A stretch of DNA of 64,000 bases from Chloroflexota bacterium. GTDB lineage: Bacteria; Chloroflexota; UBA6077; SHYK01. Made by a program: the position numbers and the translations under genes. This document shows, one piece after another, positions 15,765 through 24,984 of the stretch (positions within the stretch are counted from its first letter, which is position 1; each line of letters starts with the position of its first letter). The notes beneath the pieces are model-generated. The model made no database searches. It had not been told where the DNA came from and saw only the letters and a list, made by a program, of their open reading frames with translations. The stretch covers positions 62,001 through 126,000 of the forward strand of contig SHYK01000004.1 of NCBI GenBank assembly GCA_009692845.1, given 5' to 3'.

Positions 15765-17180
15765 TTGGAGGCATTTACGCTCGCAGCGAACCCCTCGCAT
15801 TCCGACTCAACACCGACCGGCGTCGGCGCCATCGTGCTCGCGGCCGGCCGAGGGATTCGGATGAAATCGGGCCTCCCCAAGGTTCTCCATACCGTGGGCG
15901 GACTGCCAATGATTCGACGCGTGACCAATGTTTTGACTGCCCTTGGAATCGTCGATATAGTTGTTGTGGTGGGCGCGGACGGCGACCAGATTCGTCAAGC
16001 CTTTCCCGGTGGCACAGCGGTGGCGCTTCAGCCCGAGCCTCGTGGAACTGGGGACGCGGTCCGGGTCGGTCTGGACAAACTGCCGATTGACCTCGAGACG
16101 ATACTCGTGGTTGGGGGCGACACGCCCCTGGTTTCTGCGGAAACGCTCGGGGCGCTCCTCGCCGAAATGGCGGACGCCGCCATCGGTCTGGCTGCTGCCG
16201 AAATGCCCGATCCAACCGGCTACGGTCGGGTGATCGTCGACGGATCCAATCGAGTCCAACGGATCGTCGAGGAGGTCGATGCCTCGGCAAAAGAACGCGC
16301 AGGCCATTTCGTCAATGGCATGGTCTTTGCCTTCAATGCCGTCTGGCTGCGGGAGGCGATTCAAGGTCTCCGTCCATCTCCCAGCGGAGAGCTTTACCTC
16401 ACCCAGCTCGTGGAAGATGCGGTGGCCCAGGGGCGCACCGTCCAGGCCGTTAACATCGCCGATCCATCGGAGATCGTGGGCGTCAACACTCGCCAGCAGC
16501 TGGCCGAGGTCGAGGCAGCGCTTCGCCAACGAGTCTGCGCTCGCCTTATGGACGACGGGGTGACCATCGTCGACCCGCTCAGCACTTACGTTGACGAATC
16601 GGTCCACCTCGACCCGGATGTCGTGATTTACCCACAGACCTTCTTACGCGGGACAACCCGCATCGGCAGCGGGAGTATCATCGGCCCGGGTGCCGACATC
16701 GCAGATTCTCAGATCGGTAGCAACGTGCGAATCTTGTGGTCGGTGATCGAAGAAACCACGGTTGCCGATCGCGTCCACATCGGGCCATATTGCCGGGTGC
16801 GGGCCGGGGCGGTGCTCGGGGAGGACGTTTATCTCGGGAGCTTTGCCGAGATCAAGAACAGCGTGGTCGGAGCCCGAACCCAGATGCATCACTTCAGCTA
16901 CCTGGGCGACGCGGACGTCGGCTCGGCCGTGAATATTGGCGCGGGAGCCGTCACCTGCAACTTTGATGGAACCGAAAAGCACCGCACGGTCATCTCCGAT
17001 GAAGCGTTCATCGGTAGCGATACCATGCTCATCGCTCCGCTCACCATCGGCAAAGGGGCCGCGACTGGCGCCGGGGCCGTGGTGACCCACGACGTGCCGG
17101 CTGGTCAGCGGGTGGCCGGCGTGCCGGCCCGCCCCATGCCGCCCAAGCCGGCTGAATCGAAAAAAACGGAGGCGCCTTGA
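15765..17180 (+). CDS. glmU: Bifunctional GlmU: GlcN-1-P acetyltransferase / GlcNAc-1-P uridylyltransferase
   Basis: Makes UDP-GlcNAc for peptidoglycan and other glycans. 471 residues: N-terminal uridylyltransferase (VLAAGRGIRMKSGLPKVLH, VVGGDTPLV, PDPTGYGRV), then a C-terminal left-handed beta-helix acetyltransferase with hexapeptide repeats and the catalytic-site region FAEIKNSVVG to MHHFSYLGDADVG, and NIGAGAVTCNFDGTEKHRT. A TTG start at 15765 is the first possible one after the tRNA; there is no clear ribosome site. It overlaps prs by 4 bp (TTGA), so the two are translationally coupled, a common glmU-prs pairing. Confidence 0.95.
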   Translation: MEAFTLAANPSHSDSTPTGVGAIVLAAGRGIRMKSGLPKVLHTVGGLPMIRRVTNVLTALGIVDIVVVVGADGDQIRQAFPGGTAVALQPEPRGTGDAVRVGLDKLPIDLETILVVGGDTPLVSAETLGALLAEMADAAIGLAAAEMPDPTGYGRVIVDGSNRVQRIVEEVDASAKERAGHFVNGMVFAFNAVWLREAIQGLRPSPSGELYLTQLVEDAVAQGRTVQAVNIADPSEIVGVNTRQQLAEVEAALRQRVCARLMDDGVTIVDPLSTYVDESVHLDPDVVIYPQTFLRGTTRIGSGSIIGPGADIADSQIGSNVRILWSVIEETTVADRVHIGPYCRVRAGAVLGEDVYLGSFAEIKNSVVGARTQMHHFSYLGDADVGSAVNIGAGAVTCNFDGTEKHRTVISDEAFIGSDTMLIAPLTIGKGAATGAGAVVTHDVPAGQRVAGVPARPMPPKPAESKKTEAP

Positions 17181-18142
17181 GCGATTTCGACCGACCGACC
17201 GATGAAGGTCCCCTTCGGCTCTTCTCCGGAAACTCGAACGAAGCCCTAGCCCAGCGGGTGGCCCAGGACCTAGGCAGTCCGCTCGGCCAGCTGCTGGCCA
17301 CAACTTTTGCCAATGGGGAAACCCGGATCCGCATTGAGGAAAACGTACGCGGAGCTGACGTCTTCGTGATGCAGTCCGCCCAGGGAGAGACCGTCGATCA
17401 CAGCATCATGGAGCTGCTGGTCATGATCGACGCGCTCCGCCGCGCGTCGGCCCGTCGGATCACCGCCGTGATGCCTTATTTGCCTTATGCCCGTCAGGAG
17501 AAAAAGACGGCCGGCCGGGAACCGATCACCGCCAAGCTGGTGGCGAACTTGATCACGACCGCCGGAGCCAACCGAGTCCTCACGATCGATATGCATGCCC
17601 CCGCTATTGAAGGCTTCTTCGATATCCCAGTCGATCACCTGCGAGCGGCACCTCTGCTAGCTCAGCACTTCATGGATCTCGATCCAGACCAGATCGTGGT
17701 GGTCTCACCCGACGTGGGCGGGGTCGAGCGGGCCAACAAATTCCGCCAGCGACTCGGGGCGCCCCTCGCAATAGTGGCCAAGCAGCGACTTGGCCCAGAC
17801 GCCACCGAAGTCGTCGAAATGGTGGGCGAAGTGCGCGGCAAGATCGCCATTCTGGTGGACGATCAGATCTCGACCGGCTCTACGCTGGTTGGAGCGGCCG
17901 CCATTCTGATCGCCCGAGGAGCGACCGAAGTCCGCGCCTGCGCCACCCATGGCCTCTTTCCACCCGGTGCCACCGAGTACCTGTGCGACTCCCCGCTCGA
18001 GGAGATCGTGGTCACCGACACACTTCCATTTCCTTTCCCAGACATGGACTCGAAGTTCCGGACGGTCAGCGTGGCCCCCATGTTGGCCGAGGCGATCCTC
18101 CGCATTCACGAGAACCGGTCCGTCAGCGCGCTTTTCGACTAG
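17177..18142 (+). CDS. prs: Ribose-phosphate pyrophosphokinase
   Basis: PRPP synthase: ribose 5-phosphate + ATP to PRPP + AMP, feeding purine, pyrimidine, His, Trp and NAD synthesis. 321 residues with LFSGNSNEALA at the start, MPYLPYARQEKKTAGREPIT (ATP and flexible loop, here Ala-Arg-Gln-Glu-Lys-Lys), TIDMHAPAIEGFF, the conserved VVSPDVGGVERA and the PRPP loop LVDDQISTGST. The TTG at 17177 overlaps the glmU stop. Confidence 0.96.
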   Translation: MSDFDRPTDEGPLRLFSGNSNEALAQRVAQDLGSPLGQLLATTFANGETRIRIEENVRGADVFVMQSAQGETVDHSIMELLVMIDALRRASARRITAVMPYLPYARQEKKTAGREPITAKLVANLITTAGANRVLTIDMHAPAIEGFFDIPVDHLRAAPLLAQHFMDLDPDQIVVVSPDVGGVERANKFRQRLGAPLAIVAKQRLGPDATEVVEMVGEVRGKIAILVDDQISTGSTLVGAAAILIARGATEVRACATHGLFPPGATEYLCDSPLEEIVVTDTLPFPFPDMDSKFRTVSVAPMLAEAILRIHENRSVSALFD

Positions 18143-18227
18143 CCCGCAAACCGGAGCCCGCCAAAATGCCAGCCATCAAGGCCACCGGGTCTTGTCCCCT
18201 CGGCCCTCGCGATGGGAAAGAGGCCCT

Positions 18228-19499
18228 ATGAACGATGGCTTCTGGTTCAACGTCGCCGGCTTCGTTGCTTGTGCGCTGGTACTGGGAGTAGCGTCGACGG
18301 CCCAGGCCGCTTTCAGCCACCTCAACGCTGCCCGCCTCCGCTCCCTCATGCAGCACGGCGTTTCTCGTTCGGAGGCCCTGGCGGAGGTCGCTCAAGATCC
18401 CAGCGGGCTGGCCGCCGCCATCAGCATCGCGCACCTGGGCTCGGTGGCAGGCGCGGTCGGGTTGGCGACCGTCGGGATCATGCGTCTCGAATTACGACCC
18501 GGAACAACCACCGCGATCCTTATCGGGGTGGCGATCCTGCTCCTAACCGTCCAGACGCTCGGCCGCGCCATCGGCAGTGTTCGGCCTGAGCCCGTGGCGG
18601 CCCGGCTGTACATCCTGGTGCGCATGGCCGGAGTGGCAGCCAGTCCCCTGGTGAGGCTCGAGAATCTCCTGGTCCGTTCTGCCTTGCGCCCGCTGCTCGG
18701 GGGAAGCCCAGAAGAACGGGAGGCCACGACCGAAGAGGACCTCCGCCTCCTGGTTGACACTGTGGAGGAGACCCAGGCCCTCGAGCGGGAAGAGCGGGCA
18801 ATGATTACCAGTATTTTCGAGATGAGCGATCGCGACGTCAGTGAGATCATGGTTCCCCGGCTGGACGTCGTCGCCATCGATGCCTCAACCCCAATCGTGG
18901 AGGCGCTCGATCTCGCGATAAGTACTGGCCACTCCCGCTTCCCGGTCATCCAGGGGGATCTCGATCACCTGCTGGGCATTGTGCATTTGCGGGACCTCGC
19001 CGGCAGTGTTCGCTCGGGCACTCAGGAAGCGGCGTTGACTTCGTTGACCAGGTCTGTTCACGTGATTCCGGAGAGCAAAAAGATCGACGAGCTGTTGCGT
19101 GACCTGCAGACTCTCCACATCCAAATGGCCATGGTCGTAGACGAGTACGGTGGGACGGCGGGGCTAGTCACGATCGAAGATCTGGTTGAGGAGATCGTCG
19201 GCGAGATCCGGGATGAATACGATACCGAGGAAGACCGCATCCAAGTGATTTCGGATCATGAGGCGATTATGGATGCGCGGGTGAGCATCCATGACGCGAA
19301 CGAAGTGTTGGCGCTCCACCTGGACGACGAACACTATGAAAACCTGGCCGGGCTGGTCTACAGCGAGCTCGGCCGCGTTCCCGCCCTGGGCGATGTGGTT
19401 ACGCTACCCAACTGCCGTATCAGCGTTCTGGCCACGAGCGGACGGCGGGTCCATCGCGTCCAGGTGATCCTAACCGACGAAGACGCTGCGGACAGGTGA
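18228..19499 (+). CDS. HlyC/CorC family membrane protein with CBS pair
   Basis: 423 residues from ATG 18228 with an AAGAGG site. It has an N-terminal DUF21 (CNNM) transmembrane domain (FVACALVLGVASTAQAAF and later hydrophobic segments to about residue 160), then two CBS domains starting at EIMVPRLDVVAIDASTPI, with GIVHLRDL and MVVDEYGGTAGLVTIEDLVE, and a C-terminal CorC/HlyC domain (ILDAR-type region MDARVSIHDANEV). Homologues are Mg2+/Co2+ efflux or homeostasis proteins; the name hemolysin is historical. The stop overlaps the next gene. Confidence 0.92.
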   Translation: MNDGFWFNVAGFVACALVLGVASTAQAAFSHLNAARLRSLMQHGVSRSEALAEVAQDPSGLAAAISIAHLGSVAGAVGLATVGIMRLELRPGTTTAILIGVAILLLTVQTLGRAIGSVRPEPVAARLYILVRMAGVAASPLVRLENLLVRSALRPLLGGSPEEREATTEEDLRLLVDTVEETQALEREERAMITSIFEMSDRDVSEIMVPRLDVVAIDASTPIVEALDLAISTGHSRFPVIQGDLDHLLGIVHLRDLAGSVRSGTQEAALTSLTRSVHVIPESKKIDELLRDLQTLHIQMAMVVDEYGGTAGLVTIEDLVEEIVGEIRDEYDTEEDRIQVISDHEAIMDARVSIHDANEVLALHLDDEHYENLAGLVYSELGRVPALGDVVTLPNCRISVLATSGRRVHRVQVILTDEDAADR

Positions 19500-20887
19500 C
19501 GACGGCGGCATCTCCGCAGCCTCGGATTCTAACGACCCTGAAAATAGTGCTCGAGCTCGCGGGCCCAGTGGTGGCCACTGAGCTCGGCCTGGTCACCATG
19601 GGGGTTGTAGATACCCTGGTGGTCGGACGAATCGGCCCTGTCGCCATCGGCGCGGTTGGCCTCGGGAACGTGCTGCTCATCACCGTCGCGATTTTCGGCA
19701 TGGGTCTGCTGCTCGGGCTCGACACGGTCGTGTCGCAAGCATTTGGGGCTGGTCGGCGCGAAGACTGTGTTCGCTGGATGGTCCACGGCGTGCTGGTCGC
19801 CCTACTCGCGGCCCCGCCGCTCCTCGTGATGATGTGGATTGGCATTCGGCTGTTGCCTGGCTGGGGGATCGACCCGGAAGTCCTCGTGCTGGTCGTTCCT
19901 TACCTGGAAGTTAGCTCCTGGGGGATCGTGCCGCTCCTGCTCTTCGCGTCATTTCGGCGCTACTTGCAGGCGATGGGCATCGTGCGCCCCATCGCCCTCA
20001 TCATTGTGGCCGGCAATATCCTCAACCTGCTCCTGGCCATGGCTCTGGTGTTTGGCGACTTCGGGTTTCCCGCTCTTGGGGCCGTCGGCTCCGGGTGGGC
20101 GACCCTGAGCGTACGCATTGCCCTCGCCATCGCCCTGCTGTTGCTCACGATCCTCCATGCTCGTGGGAACCACTACTCCTTCGGCCTGCAGGAGGGTTTC
20201 GAGCTCTGGCGAATCCGCCGCCTGGTCCGCCTGGGCTTGCCGGCCGCCGTACAGGGGGCGCTCGAGGTAGGCGTCTTCGCCTTCGCCACTGCGTTGGTGG
20301 GAACCCTCGACGCAGCCTCCCTCGCGGCGCACCAGATCGTTATGAACGTTGCGACCATGACCTTTATCGTGCCCCTTGGGACCGGAGCCGCGGCCGCGGT
20401 GTTGGTCGGACAAGCAGTCGGACGGGAAAATCCTCATGAGGCCCGCCGACAAGGATGGACGGCCATATTCTTGGGAGTCGGTTTCATGGCATGTGCCGCC
20501 ATCACATTCATCACCGCGGGACGGCTGATCGTGGCTGCCTTCACCCCGGATCCAGCGGTGGGCGACATCGGAGTCAAGCTGCTACTAGTGGCGGCCGTCT
20601 TTCAGCTGTTCGACGGGCTGCAGGCCGTATCGACCGGTGCACTGCGGGGGCTTGGAGACACGCGCACCGCGATGCTCGCCAACCTGGCCGGTCACTGGCT
20701 GATAGGCTTGCCAACGGGGGCCCTGCTCTGCTTCTTCGCCCAGGCCGGGGTCGGCGGCCTGTGGACCGGCCTATCGGTCGGGCTCATCGCAACTGGAACC
20801 GTGCTGTGCGGGGCCTGGGCCAGACGGTCTGCCATGAATCTGAGTCTTAACCGCTCCCCGTCAGCGCCGCATCGCTTTGCTCCCTAA
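19496..20887 (+). CDS. MATE family efflux transporter
   Basis: 463 residues with about 12 transmembrane helices in two related halves. N-terminal LAGPVVATELGLVTMGVVDT and GLDTVVSQAFGAGRRED, and the second-half counterparts GAAAAVLVGQAVGRENPHEA and GALRGLGDTRTAML, are typical of NorM/DinF-type Na+- or H+-driven exporters of cationic drugs and metabolites. The GTG at 19496 overlaps the previous stop (GTGA), so it is co-translated with the CBS protein. The C-terminus overlaps the convergent zinc-ribbon gene by 4 bp. Confidence 0.93.
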   Translation: MTTAASPQPRILTTLKIVLELAGPVVATELGLVTMGVVDTLVVGRIGPVAIGAVGLGNVLLITVAIFGMGLLLGLDTVVSQAFGAGRREDCVRWMVHGVLVALLAAPPLLVMMWIGIRLLPGWGIDPEVLVLVVPYLEVSSWGIVPLLLFASFRRYLQAMGIVRPIALIIVAGNILNLLLAMALVFGDFGFPALGAVGSGWATLSVRIALAIALLLLTILHARGNHYSFGLQEGFELWRIRRLVRLGLPAAVQGALEVGVFAFATALVGTLDAASLAAHQIVMNVATMTFIVPLGTGAAAAVLVGQAVGRENPHEARRQGWTAIFLGVGFMACAAITFITAGRLIVAAFTPDPAVGDIGVKLLLVAAVFQLFDGLQAVSTGALRGLGDTRTAMLANLAGHWLIGLPTGALLCFFAQAGVGGLWTGLSVGLIATGTVLCGAWARRSAMNLSLNRSPSAPHRFAP

Positions 20888-21369
20888 GGGACGTGAGGTG
20901 TGACCGGAGCCGCAGGGGCAGCCGAACCAGTCATTGATCCGCAATACGGGCATAGCTTCCAGCTCAATAGAACTGGGCGTTCACACCGCGCACACACGCG
21001 TCGCAGACGGGCCTGACAGGCCGGGCAAAAAAGAAAATCGGGCTCGACCAATTGGCCGCAGGCTGGGCAGGCATTCGCATCGCCTACTGAACGCCGCCAG
21101 GCTTCTTCTTCCAGCGACTCGACATAGGATTGAGCGAGCGTCTGCTGCGGACGAAGAATGAAATAGATGAGCAACCCAGGGAAATTGAAAACGGCCACCA
21201 GCAGCGTTGCGGTTACCTGCAGCCAGACGTCACCAGACCGCGCTCGAATGTCTCGGAAAGTCCACCAAATGGTCGCGATCCATACCGCCACCAGGTAGGT
21301 GGCCAGGATCGTGACGCTGACGCGGAGCCCGCGCTCAGCGATCACCATGATATCTTCGAGCGGCGGCAC
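20884..21369 (-). CDS. Membrane protein with double zinc ribbon
   Basis: 161 residues: two N-terminal hydrophobic helices (ILATYLVAVWIATIWWTF and LLVAVFNFPGLLIYFIL) and a cytoplasmic C-terminal part with paired zinc ribbons (CPACG...CPAC, then CARC...CPYCG). The ribbons probably mediate protein or nucleic acid contacts. It is convergent with the MATE gene, with stops overlapping. I do not know the function. Confidence 0.8.
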   Translation of the reverse strand: MPPLEDIMVIAERGLRVSVTILATYLVAVWIATIWWTFRDIRARSGDVWLQVTATLLVAVFNFPGLLIYFILRPQQTLAQSYVESLEEEAWRRSVGDANACPACGQLVEPDFLFCPACQARLRRVCARCERPVLLSWKLCPYCGSMTGSAAPAAPVTPHVP

Positions 21370-21499
21370 GTAGCGATTATAAACGGGGCGGAAGTGTTTC
21401 GCTCACCGGGTGTAGGCAATGACTGGCGGCCCCGGCGTGACCCAGCGACCGTGCGCCGGCCTCAAGCGCGAGCGCTTCCGAATGCGAGCCGACCTGGAT

Positions 21500-22990
21500 C
21501 TAAACGCCGAGATCGGCCAGTTGGGCCGAGAGCCAGTCCTTGGCCGTCCATTGACTCACTCGATTTCGAAAGGCCGACAGGCGAACCGCCCGTTCCGCGC
21601 TTGGCATATCCAGGGCTTTACTCATCGCGACCGCCGTGCCCTCTAGGTCGAGAGGAGAAACGAGCAGGCCCGTTCCCATCGCCGCCTCCGCGACGCCCGC
21701 CGTTTCGGACACTACCAGCACGCCGGGGCGCGTCGAGACGAGCGCCCATTCCTTCGCCACCAGGTTCATTCCATCCTGGAGTGAATTGACCAGCAAGACA
21801 TCGCAGTCTTCCATAGCAGCGAGTGCCTGGTTACGATCGTTGGTATAGAAGACGTCGATCGGGGCTCGACCACACTCGGCCGCGAAACGGCTATTGATCT
21901 CGCCAATGGTCTGGTAGATCGCCTCGGTGCACGACCGATAGATCTTGAGGTCGGTGCGCGAGGGCACCAAGAAAGCCGAAAAACGCAAACGTGAGCGAAG
22001 GTCCGGGCGAAGGTCCAGAAGCCGTTCGAAGGCCTTGAAGCCGATAACCTGATTCTTGCTTGGATCCGCCCGGTCTACTCGGACAATGCTGAGGTCTCCC
22101 ATCAGACCGTGCACCCAGGGACGGGCGAGTTTCACCGCTTCGGACGCCATGGTTTCGGCCACTTCGTCGGGGTCCACACTGGCCGGGTAGACGCGAACCA
22201 AGACGCGCCGACCATCTTCCGCTTCGACCTCCGATGCTTCTGAATCAACCGGGGTGCCGAGCAATTCGGCGCAGCAGCTCAGGAAGGCCCGAGCATCACC
22301 CTGCGTCTGCAGCCCGACCACATCGGCGCCCAGCAGCCCCCGCAGAATCGTCTCTCGCCAATCCTTGGGCAGGAGACGCATCAATGAGGGTTCCGGGAAT
22401 GGGATGTGCGTGAAATGGAGGATCGGCGTGTCAGGAAAAGACCTGCGCAACAAAGCGGGGAGCGGATACAGATGGTAGTCTTGGAGTAGGAAGGCGCGCG
22501 CCGTCGGGCAACATTTCTTGATCGAGTCGGCCACGGTGGCGTTTGCCGCGAGATAGCCGTCCCGCCAAGCCCGATGGCGCTCCGCGTCAAGCGATGGGAG
22601 GACATTGGGGTTGAGCAGGTGGTGCTGGAGCATCCATAGGATTTCGTTGCTGATCAGACCGTAGTACGCATGGTAGACAGGTGACGGGAGCAAGACCGGG
22701 GTAACCGGAAGGGGCCCGCCAGTTTGGTCGTCCTCCGTGGTGAACAAACCGGCAGCCGCGCGCTTCGCATCGGGTGGCTCCGATACGCAGCAAAACCAGC
22801 GGACGTCGGGGCGCCGTGCCAACGGAGCCAGCATGCTGACCAAGCCGCCCGAAGCCGAGCTAGGAATCCATTCCCCGTCTTTCCACACGAAGTCTTTGGG
22901 GCCCCGATTGGACACGATGACGAGTGGTGCTGGGCCACCTGACCCGCGCCGGTCTTCTGTGATTGCTGCTCCCACCCGTCGACGTGCCAT
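21500..22990 (-). CDS. otsA: Trehalose-6-phosphate synthase (GT20)
   Basis: Transfers glucose from a nucleotide sugar to glucose 6-phosphate, giving trehalose 6-phosphate; compatible-solute synthesis. 496 residues. GT20 motifs: IVSNRGPKDF, the SASGGLVSML glycine pocket, LQDYHLYPLPALLR, FTHIPFPEPSLMRLLP, GADVVGLQTQGDARAFL and DGMNLVAKEW with ETAGVAEAA. There is no C-terminal phosphatase domain and no otsB neighbour in the window. The length is close to normal. Confidence 0.92.
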   Translation of the reverse strand: MARRRVGAAITEDRRGSGGPAPLVIVSNRGPKDFVWKDGEWIPSSASGGLVSMLAPLARRPDVRWFCCVSEPPDAKRAAAGLFTTEDDQTGGPLPVTPVLLPSPVYHAYYGLISNEILWMLQHHLLNPNVLPSLDAERHRAWRDGYLAANATVADSIKKCCPTARAFLLQDYHLYPLPALLRRSFPDTPILHFTHIPFPEPSLMRLLPKDWRETILRGLLGADVVGLQTQGDARAFLSCCAELLGTPVDSEASEVEAEDGRRVLVRVYPASVDPDEVAETMASEAVKLARPWVHGLMGDLSIVRVDRADPSKNQVIGFKAFERLLDLRPDLRSRLRFSAFLVPSRTDLKIYRSCTEAIYQTIGEINSRFAAECGRAPIDVFYTNDRNQALAAMEDCDVLLVNSLQDGMNLVAKEWALVSTRPGVLVVSETAGVAEAAMGTGLLVSPLDLEGTAVAMSKALDMPSAERAVRLSAFRNRVSQWTAKDWLSAQLADLGV

Positions 22991-23105
22991 AGAGTTAGCC
23001 TACCACGACGGCCCAGGCTATGCGACGCCCTTTCGCGTAGCTTGCATTGACATCCTCCGGCAAGAAAAGTATGTTCCTTGAATCTTTCCCGCGGAGGCAA
23101 AAGTC

Positions 23106-23489
23106 ATGGCGCGAGAACTAATCACATTTTTCTGGAAGCGCACCTGATCCACCTGCCGAGCAGCGAGGGAGGTTCTCTCGCAAGGTGGTGACATGCTCAA
23201 CGAGCGTGAGTTCTTCAAGGATCGCTTTACCGTCGATCAACTTCGGCAGATCCTCGGCGATCGGAAACCGAGCGAGATCTTCAACTGGAAATCAGTGTCC
23301 GCTCGAAAGATGGGGTTGGCTGCCCAGCGAGAAAAGCTGTCCGGGGACGAGGACGGGCTACTGCAGCTGATGGTCGAGGAGCCCAACCTGATCAAGCGGC
23401 CTCTTATCGTTGTCGGAGGCGAGCTAGTGGCCGGCTTCGATCGAGCCAGCAAGCCCCGCCTAACCGAGCTCCTGGGCCGAAACTTCTAG
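23106..23489 (+). CDS. ArsC/Spx-family thioredoxin-fold protein, predicted selenoprotein (TGA = Sec14)
   Basis: ATG 23106 has a GGAGG site (23093-23097) 8 bp upstream. The frame runs MARELITFFWKRT, then TGA (23145-23147), then STCRAAREVLSQGG and on without a break to TAG 23489. The TGA sits exactly at the first Cys of the family's CxxC motif, giving U-S-T-C. The rest is a full ArsC/Spx domain (SEIFNWKSVSARKMGL; LIKRPLIVVGGELVAGFD), 127 residues in all. A SECIS-like hairpin follows at once (see 23149-23188). These proteins act as thiol-dependent reductases or regulators; arsenate reduction itself is not shown. If TGA were a stop, only a 98-residue fragment from ATG 23193, lacking the redox motif, would be made. 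Confidence 0.7.
23149..23188 (+). promoter_or_regulatory. Putative bacterial SECIS element
   Basis: Inside the coding sequence, one base after the TGA. The outer stem is CCACCT (23149-23154) with AGGTGG (23183-23188). The inner stem is GCGAGGGA (23163-23170) with TCTCTCGC (23174-23181; one G-U pair), capped by a GGT loop at 23171-23173. The loop lies 23 nt after the TGA. Bacterial SECIS hairpins sit just downstream of UGA and carry a G at the start of a small apical loop (GGU in E. coli fdhF), which SelB recognises. Both stems are seen directly; SelB binding is inferred. Confidence 0.65.
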
Positions 23490-23523
23490 GTTTCTGCCGC
23501 ACGGCCAGCCACTGACTTCATCA

Positions 23524-24916
23524 CTAACCGACGAACAAAGGCCGATTCAGGAGCAGATGCGCGCCGACACTTACGGCGTATCCCAGCCCGATCGCCCAGC
23601 TCCACCGAAGGTGCGCTCCGAATGTGTAGCTGCCGCGGGCCAAGCCCATAAGAGCCACCCCACCCGCGCTCCCTACTGACAATAGGGAGCCGCCAACTGC
23701 AGTAGTAAGCGTGACCAGCAGCCACTCGCCCTGGGACAAGCTCAGGCCTGCCGAGAGCACCGCAAACATCACCGGCACGTTGTCGACGATCGCCGACAGG
23801 ATGCCCACAACTATGCTGGCGGAAGTTGGCCCGAGGCCATCGTAGAAGACGGACGAAAAAACCCCGAGATACCCCAAAGCGTTCAAGCCGCCAACTGCCA
23901 TCACAATCCCGTAGAAAAACAAGAGGGTGTCCCATTCGATCTTCTCCATGAGCTCGAAAGTCCGGAGCGGCTTTGTATTAGCCGCACGCGCGACTGCTCC
24001 CCGAGCTGGACGGTCGGCATCGGGTCCGCCTTCGTCACTACCGAGCACGACGCTCAAGCCTTCCTCGAGCTCATCTACTTCTACGGGCACGGAGCCTCGG
24101 TTGAGAATGAAGCTGTAAAGCTTCAGAAGTCCGAGCCCAAACATCATTCCCAGGGCTGCGGGTAGGTGCAGAAAATTGTGGAGTGAAACGGTCAAGGCGA
24201 TGGTTCCTAGAAACAGCAGGATTACCCGGAAAGCCCCCGCTTCCAGCACCGCGGTCTCAGCGACTCCCTGCGGCCTCCCCTTCTCGACTGACCGGGAGAT
24301 GATCGCGGCCGGTACCAGCCAGTTCAGGAGCGACTGGACTAGCAGTGGAATGAAGCCGCTGAAGGACACCATCCCGCTCTGCCACACCATCAGTGTGGTG
24401 ACATCGCCGAAGGGGCTGAAGACGCCCCCCCGCGTTGGCGGCGACCACCACGTTGATACACGTGAGAGTGATGAAGCGCGGACGCCCTTCGCCGACAGCG
24501 ACAGCCACCGAACCGAGGACCAGGGCGGTGGTCAGGTTATCGGCGATGGGCGACATGAGGAAAGCCAGCCCGCCGCACACCCAGTACAGTGCTCGAAGTG
24601 ACAATCCGCGGTTGACCAGCCAGGCGCGTAGTGCGGTGAACACGCCCCGTTCACTCACGGTATTGACGTAGGTGAGCGCTACCAGGAGGAAAAGGAAGAG
24701 CTGAGCGTACTCGAGAAGGTTGTGCAAGGCCGCGTCGGAGGCCCCATGGAGGTCGCCGCCCCCCGCGTAAGAGATCGCTACGAGGACCCAGATAGTGCCC
24801 GCCGCAATCAGAACGGGAATCGACTTATGGAGCCCCAGCCTTCGCTCCCCAAAAACCGCAGCGTAGGCCATGACGAAGATCAACAGGGACGCGATTCCGG
24901 TCCAATGGCGAGTCAG
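23524..24916 (-). pseudogene. nhaD: NhaD-type Na+/H+ antiporter, one frameshift
   Basis: Two minus-strand frames together make one NhaD-type ion transporter with about 10-12 helices. The N-terminal frame (LIFVMAYAAVFGERRLGLHK to SPIADNLTTALVLGS, VVVAANAGG) breaks at a C7 run (plus 24425-24431). One C fewer would continue as GVFSPFGDVTTLMVWQSGMV in the second frame, the expected NhaD motif (NAGGAxSPxGDVTT). The second frame runs to 23524 (EKIEWDTLLFFYGIVMAVGG, SAIVDNVPVMFAVLS). No ATG precedes the first helix. TTG 24883 would cut it; CTG 24916 (LTRHWTGIASLL) would restore it. Either a real frameshift or a homopolymer error. Confidence 0.75.
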
Positions 24917-24984
24917 GTCGAGCGCCTGCGTACAGCCCGACCTATATCTGACTGGGGCCGGCGGCCGGGGCTCTCGTCAGTCGC

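Noticed and set aside
23486-23935. 149-codon minus-strand frame inside nhaD
   Set aside because: Shadow frame of the antiporter; low-complexity, no family resemblance.
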